DNA of 64,000 bases from Nitrosococcus wardiae (GCF_004421105.1 NZ_CP038033.1:1569659-1633658), one strand, 5' to 3'. Shown: positions 29,771 through 39,055, counted from the stretch's first letter. The notes: a model not told the origin generated them from the letters alone. Made by a program: numbers and translations.

Positions 29771-30594
29771 AATAATATAAGAGTCTATTTCTTTTAATTA
29801 TCATGGGTTAGCAAGGCCAAAGATGATATATCCAACCACTTCGGAAGTATGATAAGTTTCATCACCCATTGACTGTTCTTCGTCTACTTTTACTGTGACA
29901 GAATTAGAGGTTAAGTTATCCCATCTTAGGCTAGCTGTATCCATTCCATCACTTGTTTGGAGATCTAAAATAGCGATTGGATTATTAGCGTATGAATTAA
30001 GGAATGAAACTAGGCGGAATTTATGGTCCATGTTGTCTTCAGTTCTACCTATTTCAAAGGGGATGGCGCCAGCCATTCCAACAGAGGGTTCTGCGGCAAT
30101 ATAGTCTACGGATTCATAAGCATGGCCGTCGCTATTTGCTTCTTGTTCTTGCAACAATAGCTTAAACATTTCTTTGCTAATGTCCTTTTTCCTGGCAGTA
30201 ACTCCATCTGGTTCATTATCGCTGGTGACGGATGTAAGCACGACAGGAGAAACATTGAACGGCTGCTGAAAGTTTACGGTGTCAAATGAAGAGGTGGTAT
30301 TTGTCCAGGTACTGCCGGCTTCTATTTTTGTCCCATCTGGTAATATATAGTGGCCTTTCTCCATGGCGATAAAGTGGATTTTCTCTTGTGTATGCCAGCC
30401 ATCACGATAGTCCCATTCCTGGACACGGATATCGAATCCGTCACTGGTGATGTTGCGGATTCTAACAATACTTGGATCACCTCCTGAATAACTCATAGAC
30501 GGCGCAATTACGACTGGATCAATAAAGCTCTCTTTGAAATTTACCCGCACCCACTTATGATCCGCTATAACTTCTCCAACCTCTATTGGTGGTA
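29771..30594 (-). repeat. 824 bp direct repeat (copy A), partner at 31845-32668
   Basis: The segment runs from about 30 bases past the stop codon to the codons for PPIEVGE, and recurs exactly 2074 bases further on. Every stretch I compared was identical. Upstream of it the two genes encode different signal peptides and different FN3 domains. Tandem direct repeats of this kind can delete the 2.07 kb between them by recombination. Confidence 0.9.
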
Positions 30595-30991
30595 CGGTAT
30601 CTTCATTAATGTTTGGCTCTGATGAGGTTGTGCTAGAGGGAAGCGTAGCGGTTATTTCATTAGAAAAGTCGCTGTATTTTGATTTATCCTGATTGTAAGC
30701 TTTTGCGGCGATATAATAAGTTTTTTCTGATTCTAATCCTGTGAGGGTATATGACGTTTGGTTTCCAACATCTATACTATGGTTGTAATTACCGCGAGAT
30801 GAGCCATAGTAAAGTTTATAACCTGAAACGCTCGGTTCGCTAATATCATCCCATGCAAGTACAGCCTGCGCTGCGTTGACGTTAAGGCTGTAGGCAAGAA
30901 GGACTATACTTGTGATTGTGGTTTTTATGGCTATATTTGTAAAGGAGGGTTTCTTTTTTATAAGACGTAATAGTTTTAACCATGTAGGCAT
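29801..30991 (-). CDS. Secreted fibronectin-III protein with three H-lectin-like repeats (copy A)
   Basis: A protein of 396 residues. Residues 1-43 are a signal/anchor with a hydrophobic core ending LNVNAAQA. A fibronectin type III domain follows (about 41-117; AWDDISEPSVSGYKLYYG, TYYIAAKAYN). Then come three tandem repeats of roughly 70 residues (144-212, 236-302, 322-392), each with the pattern V-x-F-x3-(F/Y)-x3-P, an IT/LT-x3-(F/V) strand and a closing E-x3-Y/F-I. This resembles the H-type lectin domain PF09458. The protein probably binds sugars outside the cell. Residues 134-396 are shared with the gene at 31875-33035. The start ATG has AGGGAG upstream. No PEP-CTERM sorting tail is present. 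Confidence 0.65.
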   Translation of the reverse strand: MPTWLKLLRLIKKKPSFTNIAIKTTITSIVLLAYSLNVNAAQAVLAWDDISEPSVSGYKLYYGSSRGNYNHSIDVGNQTSYTLTGLESEKTYYIAAKAYNQDKSKYSDFSNEITATLPSSTTSSEPNINEDTVPPIEVGEVIADHKWVRVNFKESFIDPVVIAPSMSYSGGDPSIVRIRNITSDGFDIRVQEWDYRDGWHTQEKIHFIAMEKGHYILPDGTKIEAGSTWTNTTSSFDTVNFQQPFNVSPVVLTSVTSDNEPDGVTARKKDISKEMFKLLLQEQEANSDGHAYESVDYIAAEPSVGMAGAIPFEIGRTEDNMDHKFRLVSFLNSYANNPIAILDLQTSDGMDTASLRWDNLTSNSVTVKVDEEQSMGDETYHTSEVVGYIIFGLANP

Positions 30992-31844
30992 AATTTATTA
31001 TCTCCCTGGGAATAAATGTCATCCAAAAAAACACCGTCGACAGCTTGGTATTGGAAATAACAAGCTGCGCGATTCGGTAGTTGTAAGTTTTGATTTTTAA
31101 ATTGACACGAACTAGAAATGGTTTTGTTTTTATTTTGGCTCAAGGGATAGCATATTTTGTGCCAAAAAATAAATTTGCAGTTAAAATAAACGGCTTATAT
31201 TTTTTTTTGCTTAGTAGGCTACTTATCGGGTGGTATAATTTCTGTCGTTTTCTAGAGACGTTCTTAATTGATTTTTCCCGATTTCTCTCTGTCATTAGTA
31301 AGCTTAAGATTTTTAATAAATCGATTTTGCAAAAGATGACAAATTTAGAAATCAGCGATGATATCTAGCTCAAAATCCACTAGATTATGGTTAGAAGTAA
31401 GTTAAGTAAATTTTTCCTATAGGGCGATAAAGGGCTTTAAATAAGGTGTCGCTAATTGGTGACAAAATGTGGATAACTAGTTTTTAGAAGAGTGGCCGGT
31501 CAGTGGTGAGTAAGAAAAAGCAGGTGCGAGTCGCTGGGGTAGCAGAAAATTGATCATGGTGCGCTTAATTTTTATGATGTGGTGAGGTGAGTAGCTATCC
31601 CTTGTCTGAGTGTAGAAAAGATGATACCGGGGTGATATTAGCAGCCGAGTTTGTTAAAGTAAGGCCGCTTGGAGGGATTTACAAAAAGGAACCCTGGAGT
31701 TTTTACGCAGGGGTGGATTTATGGTCTGGGGGTTATTAAACATCCTTGTTTAATAACTCAATCCTTAATAATTCTCGTAAACGCTCTAATCTACCTTAGA
31801 TGAGGATTACTTAATCTCTTATTTCAACTATTTTACCTTCATGA
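30992..31844. other. About 850 bp AT-rich spacer between the two lectin-like genes
   Basis: No convincing gene. One + strand frame at 31090-31368 (92 residues, Phe/Leu-rich) has no ribosome site and no family resemblance. The region should hold the promoter of copy A near 31000-31090; a CAGCTTG/CAAGCTG stem-loop (about 31037-31064) lies in the leader. No riboswitch like the one upstream of copy B is present here. Confidence 0.4.
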
Positions 31845-32668
31845 AATAATATAAGAGTCTATTTCTTTTAATTATCATGGGTTAGCAAGGCCAAAGATGA
31901 TATATCCAACCACTTCGGAAGTATGATAAGTTTCATCACCCATTGACTGTTCTTCGTCTACTTTTACTGTGACAGAATTAGAGGTTAAGTTATCCCATCT
32001 TAGGCTAGCTGTATCCATTCCATCACTTGTTTGGAGATCTAAAATAGCGATTGGATTATTAGCGTATGAATTAAGGAATGAAACTAGGCGGAATTTATGG
32101 TCCATGTTGTCTTCAGTTCTACCTATTTCAAAGGGGATGGCGCCAGCCATTCCAACAGAGGGTTCTGCGGCAATATAGTCTACGGATTCATAAGCATGGC
32201 CGTCGCTATTTGCTTCTTGTTCTTGCAACAATAGCTTAAACATTTCTTTGCTAATGTCCTTTTTCCTGGCAGTAACTCCATCTGGTTCATTATCGCTGGT
32301 GACGGATGTAAGCACGACAGGAGAAACATTGAACGGCTGCTGAAAGTTTACGGTGTCAAATGAAGAGGTGGTATTTGTCCAGGTACTGCCGGCTTCTATT
32401 TTTGTCCCATCTGGTAATATATAGTGGCCTTTCTCCATGGCGATAAAGTGGATTTTCTCTTGTGTATGCCAGCCATCACGATAGTCCCATTCCTGGACAC
32501 GGATATCGAATCCGTCACTGGTGATGTTGCGGATTCTAACAATACTTGGATCACCTCCTGAATAACTCATAGACGGCGCAATTACGACTGGATCAATAAA
32601 GCTCTCTTTGAAATTTACCCGCACCCACTTATGATCCGCTATAACTTCTCCAACCTCTATTGGTGGTA
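31845..32668 (-). repeat. 824 bp direct repeat (copy B), partner at 29771-30594
   Basis: Second copy of the lectin-like 3' cassette, offset by 2074 bases. The upstream boundary is sharp: copy B reads TTTTACCACCAATAG and copy A reads CGTACCACCAATAG. So the cassette begins exactly at the linker that precedes the lectin-like repeats, at a domain boundary. Confidence 0.9.
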
Positions 32669-33035
32669 AAATTAAATCGGTATCATCGGTGTTTTCAGGG
32701 ATTGCTACTACTAATTCTTCAGAAAAATCGCTTTCTTGGACATTATCGCAATTACAATAAGAGGTAGCTGAGATGTAGTATTTTTCCCCAGCTAAAAAGC
32801 CATCTAAGGCATAGCTTGTCTTATTACCTACATCAACACTGCTTGTATATTGTCCGCTAACTTTTCCATAATGAAGTTTATAGCCGGAGACCTCAGGACT
32901 AGTGCTGGGATCCCAGGCAATAGTAATAGTGGCGGCATTAACAATTGAGGGGGTAGTGAGTACAATTATTCTACAAAGGAGGACTTTAATTTTGTGAATG
33001 AAATGAAACGTAGCATATTCTTCTGCAATATACAT
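31875..33035 (-). CDS. Secreted fibronectin-III protein with three H-lectin-like repeats (copy B)
   Basis: A protein of 386 residues. It has an N-terminal signal (LLCRIIVLTTPSIVNA), an FN3 domain (about 36-112; AWDPSTSPEVSGYKLHYG, KYYISATSYC) and a CNCDN segment that may form a disulfide. The same three H-lectin-like repeats as the neighbouring copy A begin at PPIEVGE. The FN3 domains of the two copies are only moderately similar, while the lectin halves are identical. The 5' leader carries a cyclic di-GMP-I riboswitch (33098-33178), so expression should follow cyclic di-GMP, the usual biofilm signal. The start ATG follows GAGGAG about 8 bases upstream. Role inferred: matrix adhesin or glycan-binding protein. 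Confidence 0.68.
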   Translation of the reverse strand: MYIAEEYATFHFIHKIKVLLCRIIVLTTPSIVNAATITIAWDPSTSPEVSGYKLHYGKVSGQYTSSVDVGNKTSYALDGFLAGEKYYISATSYCNCDNVQESDFSEELVVAIPENTDDTDLILPPIEVGEVIADHKWVRVNFKESFIDPVVIAPSMSYSGGDPSIVRIRNITSDGFDIRVQEWDYRDGWHTQEKIHFIAMEKGHYILPDGTKIEAGSTWTNTTSSFDTVNFQQPFNVSPVVLTSVTSDNEPDGVTARKKDISKEMFKLLLQEQEANSDGHAYESVDYIAAEPSVGMAGAIPFEIGRTEDNMDHKFRLVSFLNSYANNPIAILDLQTSDGMDTASLRWDNLTSNSVTVKVDEEQSMGDETYHTSEVVGYIIFGLANP

Positions 33036-33097
33036 TGTAGAGCATCTCCTCTAAATCTGAATGCCGTTTACACAGCATCTAGAAGATGCACGTGTTA

Positions 33098-33178
33098 CGG
33101 TAGCCTTGCTACCTTATCCTTAATATAATGGACTTAGGCCGGAGGCTTTGCGTCCCATCCTTTCGGATAGTTTGCCTT
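33098..33178 (-). promoter_or_regulatory. Cyclic di-GMP-I (GEMM) riboswitch
   Basis: On the - strand the RNA reads GGCAAAC, then CTATCCGAAAGGATGG (a helix with GAAA tetraloop), then GGACGCAAAGCCTCCGGCCT and AA, and it closes with a GGTAGC-AAG-GCTACC helix. This is the order and conserved core of the GEMM aptamer. It lies about 63 bases upstream of the start codon of the copy B lectin-like gene. A GCATCT/AGATGC hairpin (33075-33089) sits between aptamer and start and may be part of the switching platform. There is no U-run, so control may be at translation. Whether ligand turns the gene on or off cannot be told from sequence. Confidence 0.93.
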
Positions 33179-33329
33179 TTTCGGTTTTTAGAAATTTGCT
33201 ATTTAAGAAAAATTATTATCCGTCTTACTTTGGATGTTTTCTTGGTTATCATATCGGTAAAGCCTCATCCTTTTTTGGTAGGAATGTGTAAAAATGAGAA
33301 TTAGTTCACATTATGAAGGCATAACAGAG

Positions 33330-33970
33330 TGGTACCGGCTCAGTTGATATCACTTTGATAAGCTATGGCTGGGATACAGAATGGTACCTGCCAGAGCGTA
33401 CTGTCCAGATAGGCATTGGTGATACTGAAGTGAAGGTGTCCAAGGTGTGCGAGCGCAGTGGATCGAGTATCTGTTTCAACAGCACCTGCCTGCCACCCTA
33501 TCTGAAGCGAGCCCGTAGTATTGATGAGTGGCTAACCCACCTATATCTAAAAGGGGTTTTAACGGATGACTATCAGAAAGTATTGGCCGCTCTGCTGGGC
33601 GAGCAGGCCAAAGAACTCTCGGCCGATACTCTCAAATCGTCTGAAGAGCCATTGTGGAGGCAGCATGATCTGAGCCAGACTAGGCCATGTGTATTGGTGG
33701 GCTGGTGGCACCTACAGCAACTTGCAGATAGATGACTGTCTTTGTCTGCTGGTTATATATTGGAGTGACTGAACATGGCCGCAAAGAACTGGTGGCAGCC
33801 GAAGAGAGGGCTACCGGGAGTCAGGGGCTAGCGGGTCAGAGCTGATCTATGGGTTCCGCGCTCGAGGTTTGCAGAGTAGTTCGAAGCTGGCGATCGGCGA
33901 TGGTGCACTGAGTTTCTGGAAAGAGTCTGTCGAAATGCTATCCGGCCATACCTCATCTGGCGCTATTGGA
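33330..33970 (+). pseudogene. IS256-family (mutator-type) transposase remnant
   Basis: Across three frames the + strand reads CLPPYLKRARSIDEWLTHLY, LKGVLTDDYQKVLAALLGEQ, AKELSADT, then EGYRESGAS and SSKLAIGDGALSFWKE. The order matches IS256-type transposases from the N-terminal DNA-binding part to the catalytic GDGALGFW segment. There are several frame changes after 33650 and the C-terminal third is missing. Confidence 0.75.
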
Positions 33971-33986
33971 TGATTCATTAATGGAT

Positions 33987-35183
33987 TTAAGTTAGCTTTT
34001 GTATATGGTTGATAGCTTCGGGTAGGGAAGAATAGCGTAATTCCCAGCACTCAATATTAGAGATCCAATTTACTAGTTCTGAAATAGTAGTTGAATTTAA
34101 ACGGCTGTTAACATCATAACCCCCTTCCGCAATTCGGTTAAGTGCTTCAGCGCGACCGATAGGCTGTACATAGGTTGTTATACCAGCAATGTAGCAGGGA
34201 AATATTATTTGCCTAACTGGGTAGCTAATTGTTACTTGGTTTGAAATGTCATGCGGAGCAAGGTAACGTATTTTTTTACCATCCTGCCGGTGATAAATAG
34301 GCAATTTTTCTATGATAGGATGAAAGGGAGAGAGCACAGGCCAAGCGCCCTCCTTGAGGCCGATACTAAGGGATATAGGGAGAACATGGTATGGGTGAGA
34401 AGTAAGCAGCACGATTTCATCGCTGAGATATCTATAGCCAGCTGCGATCATACCCGCTGCCAATGTTGATTTACCACTCCCTGAATCTCCTGGGAATAAG
34501 ATGGCATAATTGCCCTTTGCCATTGCGGCTGCATGGATGATAGCTAGGCATTCAGAAGATTTGCAAGCCGTTACAAGCAACTCGCCATGAACTAACGGGC
34601 CAACTTCTCTCAGGTCCTGGCAGGTAGCTAATGGGATAAAGTTGCGCGATAGCAAATAACCTTCAGATTCTTTGGTAATATCAAAGACGCTGTTACAGGG
34701 GGTATTAGAAGCAATTTCTAAGTGGGCGATTATAGGATGTACAATTTGTTTTGTCTCTAGATTCGCAAAACGTACTTGGAAACATACGCTGCCAAAGCGG
34801 TAGCAGTGTTTATAAGCATGGGTTAATGTAAGCCGTTGTGGATGGTGTCCGACACCGGCTGGTTTGGAGTTCTCCATCCTAGGAAGAAAATTTTCCGTCG
34901 CTGGTACAGTGTTGTGGTCATATAGTAGTCCGAGGTGACGCCATTCGGAAAGGCTTGCTCGCACATCAGATTGGGCTTTCTCGGCTGAAATCCCAAAGGT
35001 ATCGACCATAGCATGGATAATCTCTTGGGTAGAAAACCCCTCGGCCTGGTGGCACCAAATAAAAGCTGCACTGGTATTGAGGCGGTACAGATTGCCGTTC
35101 AGGTCAGAAAATAAAAGCAACTCTTTATCCAGGAAAAACTCATGTATGCCAACATAAGATTTATGTTGATTATTTGGTTTCAT
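33987..35183 (-). CDS. PqqD-like domain fused to HPr kinase-related (HprK-rel-A) domain
   Basis: A protein of 398 residues from the ATG at 35183. Residues about 10-90 form a PqqD-like winged helix (LLLFSDLNGNLYRLNTSAAF and FSTQEIIHAMVDTFGIS). The C-terminal half is an HprK-type kinase domain with P-loop GDSGSGKST (residues 232-240) and a YLSDEIVLL segment carrying the paired acidic residues. In many exosortase-A clusters these two are separate neighbouring genes (HPr-rel-A PqqD-type protein and HprK-related kinase A); here they are one chain. The target is unknown, perhaps a peptide or protein carrier. The frame is also open from a GTG at 35231; neither start has a strong ribosome site. Confidence 0.78.
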   Translation of the reverse strand: MKPNNQHKSYVGIHEFFLDKELLLFSDLNGNLYRLNTSAAFIWCHQAEGFSTQEIIHAMVDTFGISAEKAQSDVRASLSEWRHLGLLYDHNTVPATENFLPRMENSKPAGVGHHPQRLTLTHAYKHCYRFGSVCFQVRFANLETKQIVHPIIAHLEIASNTPCNSVFDITKESEGYLLSRNFIPLATCQDLREVGPLVHGELLVTACKSSECLAIIHAAAMAKGNYAILFPGDSGSGKSTLAAGMIAAGYRYLSDEIVLLTSHPYHVLPISLSIGLKEGAWPVLSPFHPIIEKLPIYHRQDGKKIRYLAPHDISNQVTISYPVRQIIFPCYIAGITTYVQPIGRAEALNRIAEGGYDVNSRLNSTTISELVNWISNIECWELRYSSLPEAINHIQKLT

Positions 35184-35588
35184 ATTGCGTTTTAGGGCAC
35201 TAAAGATATAAAAGCCATTTAAGGGTACCACCCAGGCTCATCTCGTTCATCATAAATATAGCATTTGCACTGCTTTTTTCAGTGCGGGTTTGGTAGTATG
35301 CTCAAGTAGGATATGAGTAAGTCATAGATAAGGTTATTAGATCAAGAACTAGCGTGCCTACAACGAAGCACTAAGGTCTACGGCGGGTGGTAAGTACCTC
35401 AGCAAAAGTTTTGTGGTGTTTAATTTACCCAAGCCTCTAATATATCGAGGTAATTACTATCAGAGTATATGCATAGGTACTTAACCCTGTTAGCACGGGG
35501 CCGGAAAACACGGGGTATGGTGTAAGCTTGAACACGTGATTGGCTCCCACTTTTATTCAAAGCCCAAACCTAATTTGACAGAAGAGGG
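35184..35588. other. 405 bp spacer between two - strand genes
   Basis: No reading frame with family resemblance. It lies downstream of the sugar transferase stop and upstream of the PqqD-HprK start, so it should hold the latter's promoter. I could not assign one, and no repeat or riboswitch was recognised. Confidence 0.35.
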
Positions 35589-37028
35589 TTAATAAGCTTT
35601 AGTATTTTTGAAGAACAACACAAAAAATGTTTTTATAAAAATTTTAAAATCTAAAGTAAGCGACCAATTACGCATGTACTCAATATCTGATTCTACCCGA
35701 GCCTTCATTTCTTCTAAGATTTTTGTCTCTCCTCTAAAGCCACGAACTTGTGCCAATCCAGTAATACCAGGTTTCACCTTATGTCTAATCATATATCCTT
35801 TGATTATTCTGCGGTATTGTTCATTATGAGTAACAGCATGGGGTCTTGGGCCGATAACACTCATCGATCCTTGAAGCACGTTGATAAATTGTGGCAATTC
35901 ATCCAAAGAGGTATGTCTGAGGAAGTGCCCCAAAGGGGTGGTTCGTGGATCATTACGGGTAGCCTGAGTGACCGTCTCTCCATCTTCACAAACCGTCATA
36001 GAACGAAATTTGTAAACCATGATTTTTTGTCCATCGAGGCCATATCGGCGTTGTTTGAATAAAATGGGACCGGGAGAGCTTAATTTGATGCCTATTGCGA
36101 TTAGTAGCATGAGTGGAGATAGCAATAACAGTGCAAAGGTAGCTATAATAATATCGCTTAGACGTTTAATGAACCCCTGCATTCCACAGAATGGGGTTTC
36201 GCATAGTGCTACCACGGGAACACCATCGATATCATCTAGGCGTGCTTGTATTAAGTTTAGGTCAAAAAGCAACACATTAGGCACATAATAAATGGAAGCA
36301 GTGGTATCTCGAAGATTATCAATAAGATCAACAATACGTTGTTGCTGCGTCAATGGTAAAGCTATAAATACAATGTCGATTTTTCTCTGCCTTGTGAGGA
36401 CTGGTAACTCTGATAATCTTCCCAAAAAATCTCCCTCTATCAGATCCCCCGTACGATCTCTTGCTCGATCATCGAGAAATCCGTCTATTTCTATTCCCAA
36501 ACGTTTATTATGCTTTGTCGTTTCTAAAAGTTGTCTGCTTAATTCATTAATACCTATGATAATTGCATGGCGTATCTTATATTTGATGTTAAATATCCGG
36601 TAGCAAAGAAAACGAACAGTTTCATGTGCCAATACAGTGAGAATAGGCGTAACTATAAACCAAGTTAATAATACCTTCCGGGAATAGATCTCTGATAGCT
36701 TGAGGGCATAGCCTAGAAATAAAAGCTCACAAACGACGACTATCCAGGCTAGCGTAAAGCTGTGAAAAAGCGACTGCAGGGATGGCCTAGTCTTGGTTTG
36801 ATAGATACCGACAGCCTCAAACATGCCGAGGGCAAGCATAAGCGTTACCATGAATAGGCCTAAATAATAGGGGTTTTCTAGGTCAACGCCATAGATTAAT
36901 CCGATGGGGTAGAGGGAGGCACTCGCAATAGCCGTGTTTGTTAATCGTTGTAGAAAAATAACTCCTGTATGCTCTCCATAATAAGTGCGCGATACAGTAA
37001 CTTTTTTTGGAGTGGGTTGATTTTTCAT
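35589..37028 (-). CDS. Undecaprenyl-phosphate sugar phosphotransferase (exopolysaccharide initiating enzyme)
   Basis: A protein of 479 residues. The N-terminal half has four or five membrane helices and a CoA_binding_3-type Rossmann region (KIRHAIIIGINELSRQLLET). The C-terminal bacterial sugar transferase domain starts with KRLSDIIIATFALLLLSPLM and contains SSPGPILFKQRRYGLDGQ, VYKFRSM and RHTSLDELPQFINVLQGSMS followed by IGPRPH. Such WcaJ/EpsE-type enzymes transfer hexose-1-phosphate from a UDP-sugar to undecaprenyl phosphate and so begin the repeat unit. It is complete. The family member used in XrtA loci fits, since an XrtA-type ATPase gene is nearby. Sugar specificity is probably glucose or galactose. 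Confidence 0.92.
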   Translation of the reverse strand: MKNQPTPKKVTVSRTYYGEHTGVIFLQRLTNTAIASASLYPIGLIYGVDLENPYYLGLFMVTLMLALGMFEAVGIYQTKTRPSLQSLFHSFTLAWIVVVCELLFLGYALKLSEIYSRKVLLTWFIVTPILTVLAHETVRFLCYRIFNIKYKIRHAIIIGINELSRQLLETTKHNKRLGIEIDGFLDDRARDRTGDLIEGDFLGRLSELPVLTRQRKIDIVFIALPLTQQQRIVDLIDNLRDTTASIYYVPNVLLFDLNLIQARLDDIDGVPVVALCETPFCGMQGFIKRLSDIIIATFALLLLSPLMLLIAIGIKLSSPGPILFKQRRYGLDGQKIMVYKFRSMTVCEDGETVTQATRNDPRTTPLGHFLRHTSLDELPQFINVLQGSMSVIGPRPHAVTHNEQYRRIIKGYMIRHKVKPGITGLAQVRGFRGETKILEEMKARVESDIEYMRNWSLTLDFKIFIKTFFVLFFKNTKAY

Positions 37029-37752
37029 AATTAATTTAGTACTATAATTACGTCATGGCATTGAGCCGTATCTCAATCGTTGCCGTAGTTTCCTTTTCGG
37101 CAGGCGCCTGATGACACCCCAACTCCCTATTCCCTGGTTATGCTCCGACCGTTTGGGATTTTCTTTACCCTGAGCCGCTGAGGGCAGCGTGACAGATTTT
37201 CCTAATTTTCCTCTTCCTCCTTTTGACTTTTTGCTCCCACCTCCTACTGAGCCATTTCCTCCAAGTTGCAAGGGTAAATCTATTATCGATTTACGCGTTT
37301 ATGCGGTTCTTCAGGAGTGGCTTTCCCTAAATCAAAATTAACTATCACATTATTAAAAAATAGGAGGTGATATCGTCTTGTCAAGCTGTTAATTAAATGT
37401 TAGTTCGATATAAGCTGAAGGTCATTTGTATCGCTCTTATAAGGATAAGTACCTGGTATATATTCTGAGAATAATTACCTCGCTACATCAGAGGCTTGGG
37501 TAGATCAAATACTGTAAAATTTGTTGGAAATAAAGGGCATTAGCTTATGGCTATTGCCAGGGTGCACGAGCGATTAGGGGTCAAATACATTCAGATCGGG
37601 CGAGAGTATGTCTACCGGCTGATGGGGCGACTGGGGGTTACGGCCACTATTACCTAAGAAAAAGGAGCTGCAAGGGATAGCTGCTGGTCGAGGATTGACC
37701 AGCGGGCTGGCGGTTATTCATTGATGGTGATTCAGGTTTTACATCAGTGCAC
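37029..37752. other. 724 bp gene-poor stretch with a possible IS scrap
   Basis: No solid gene. At about 37546-37660 the + strand reads IARVHERLGVKYIQIGREYV followed by YRLMGRLGVTATIT and a stop. That is loosely like the helix-turn-helix to catalytic linker of IS3 OrfB, but too short to be sure. A CTGGTC/GACCAG stem-loop lies at about 37681-37701. The segment 37760-37850 belongs to the rppH duplication. Confidence 0.35.
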
Positions 37753-38449
37753 ACCATAGAAGAAAGTGGGGGAATTAAAATTTGCGCTAGGGGGTTAATT
37801 TTAGTTATCTTTGTAGGGTTATTTTAGGCGATTATTAATAGAGCGTGAACAGGCCGTGATTGATCGAGACGGCTTTAGGGCGAATGTGGGGCTTATCCTT
37901 TGCAATGAGGATGCTAGGGTATTATGGGCGCGGCGAGCCAGGGAGGAGGCTTGGCAGTTTCCCCAGGGCGGGATCAAGGGGAATGAGACAGCTGAGGAGG
38001 CTGTCTACCGGGAACTAGCAGAGGAAGTGGGGCTAGGCCCGGAGCATGTCAGCATTGTAGGCTGCACCCGAGGTTGGTTGCGGTATCGTTTGCCTAGTCG
38101 TTATATCCGCTATGGCAGTAAGCCCCTGTGTATCGGCCAAAAGCAGATCTGGTATTTACTTCGTTTTGTGGGTGAGGAGCAAGATGTCCGGCTTGATGTG
38201 ATGGATAGGCCGGAATTTGATTATTGGCGTTGGGTCAACTACTGGTATCCGCTGCGAGAAATTGTGTATTTCAAGCGCAAGGTGTATCAGCGGGCGTTGA
38301 ATGAGTTGGCGCCTTTGATATTTCCGGGCTATCGACCGCCCTCTGCGGCCCGTTCGAGCTATGGGAAACGGCGCCGTTCTCAGAGGACAAGGCCTTGCTA
38401 TTAGGAGAGACGTGCTCTGAAACGCAGCCTAGCATCTGTTGGGGCTCAT
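37753..38449 (+). repeat. About 697 bp inverted repeat containing rppH (copy 1), partner at 39103-39800
   Basis: From ACCATAGAAGAAAGTG at 37753 to TGTTGGGG.TCAT at about 38449 the sequence matches the reverse complement of 39103-39800, with scattered substitutions and one small indel (GCAGCCTAG against GCAGCTCTAG). It covers about 100 bases of upstream DNA, the whole gene and 45 bases beyond. Confidence 0.9.
37856..38404 (+). CDS. rppH: RNA pyrophosphohydrolase, Nudix family (copy 1)
   Basis: A protein of 182 residues with the complete Nudix box GX5EX7REUXEEXGU at residues 38-60 and the RppH-type N-terminus [17 protein letters not shown]. RppH removes pyrophosphate from triphosphorylated 5' ends of mRNA and starts RNase E-dependent decay. 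The GTG start at 37856 is supported by family alignment. It differs from the copy at 39149-39697 in only three residues seen (Arg/Lys4, Ala/Gly20 and Met/Thr in the RLDV-DRPEF segment). Both frames are intact. The upstream ~100 bp are duplicated too, so it may have its own promoter. Confidence 0.93.
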   Translation: MIDRDGFRANVGLILCNEDARVLWARRAREEAWQFPQGGIKGNETAEEAVYRELAEEVGLGPEHVSIVGCTRGWLRYRLPSRYIRYGSKPLCIGQKQIWYLLRFVGEEQDVRLDVMDRPEFDYWRWVNYWYPLREIVYFKRKVYQRALNELAPLIFPGYRPPSAARSSYGKRRRSQRTRPCY

Positions 38450-38484
38450 CAAAGTGCGCCGTAAGATCCCTCTTTTTATAACCA

Positions 38485-39055
38485 CTTTCTTGAGGAGCGC
38501 AAGTCTGCTTGGGAAGAAGGTCAGGAATCGGTGAACTATCATGCGCAAGCGGTTTCGATTCCCAAACTCTAGCAGGAACGTTCTTCTTTGGAGAATGCTG
38601 GTTTTCTAAAGCCGGGAAGGGAACGCCTAAACGGGCCCAACACCGAAAAGTGGAAGCCCGGATTCACGAACGCATCAAAAACCGGCGAGAGTACTGTTCC
38701 TGCTGTGGTTTGGAAATGTATCGCGATCAAAATAGTACTCTCAATATTTTGGGACTGGGGCTACAGTCCCTGGGGTTTGTCCTTAGAAGCTGCTACTAAC
38801 AATCTATGAAAACCTCATAGGTTCGTTCGCGCCGTCTCTGCCATTGCCAGGCTTGAAAACTGTGGTCTTATATAGCTCTTGCGCGCATTTAACGTCTCGC
38901 CGTAGCCTGTCGGGACGGTGCTTAAGAGCACGGAGACATGATAAACGCGAGGATTTAGACATGTCAAGGGCGCGGCAAAAATGGATATTTTTAGGGAAAA
39001 TCATAAACTTAATCTAACAGTTAAGAACCCTTGCCTGAAGGCAGGGGAGTAGTCA
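38485..39055 (+). pseudogene. IS200/IS605-type tnpB remnant with right-end hairpin
   Basis: In pieces the + strand encodes LEERKSAWEEGQESVNYHAQ (TnpB N-terminus), a stop, QERSSLENAGF, then ARIHERIKNRREYCSCCGLE and MYRDQNSTLNILGLGLQSLG, the Cys-containing zinc knuckle and C-terminus. Most of the RuvC core is deleted, so it is inactive. Near 39028-39047 a CCTTGCCT/AGGCAGGGG hairpin resembles an IS605-type right end. The whole unit lies exactly between the two inverted rppH copies. Confidence 0.75.

Noticed and set aside
31090-31368. 92-residue Phe/Leu-rich frame in the lectin spacer
   Set aside because: No ribosome site and composition expected of AT-rich non-coding DNA; no recognisable family.
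38485-39055. tnpB as an active OMEGA/RNA-guided nuclease
   Set aside because: Most of the RuvC core is deleted and the frame is broken, so no functional nuclease can be made.
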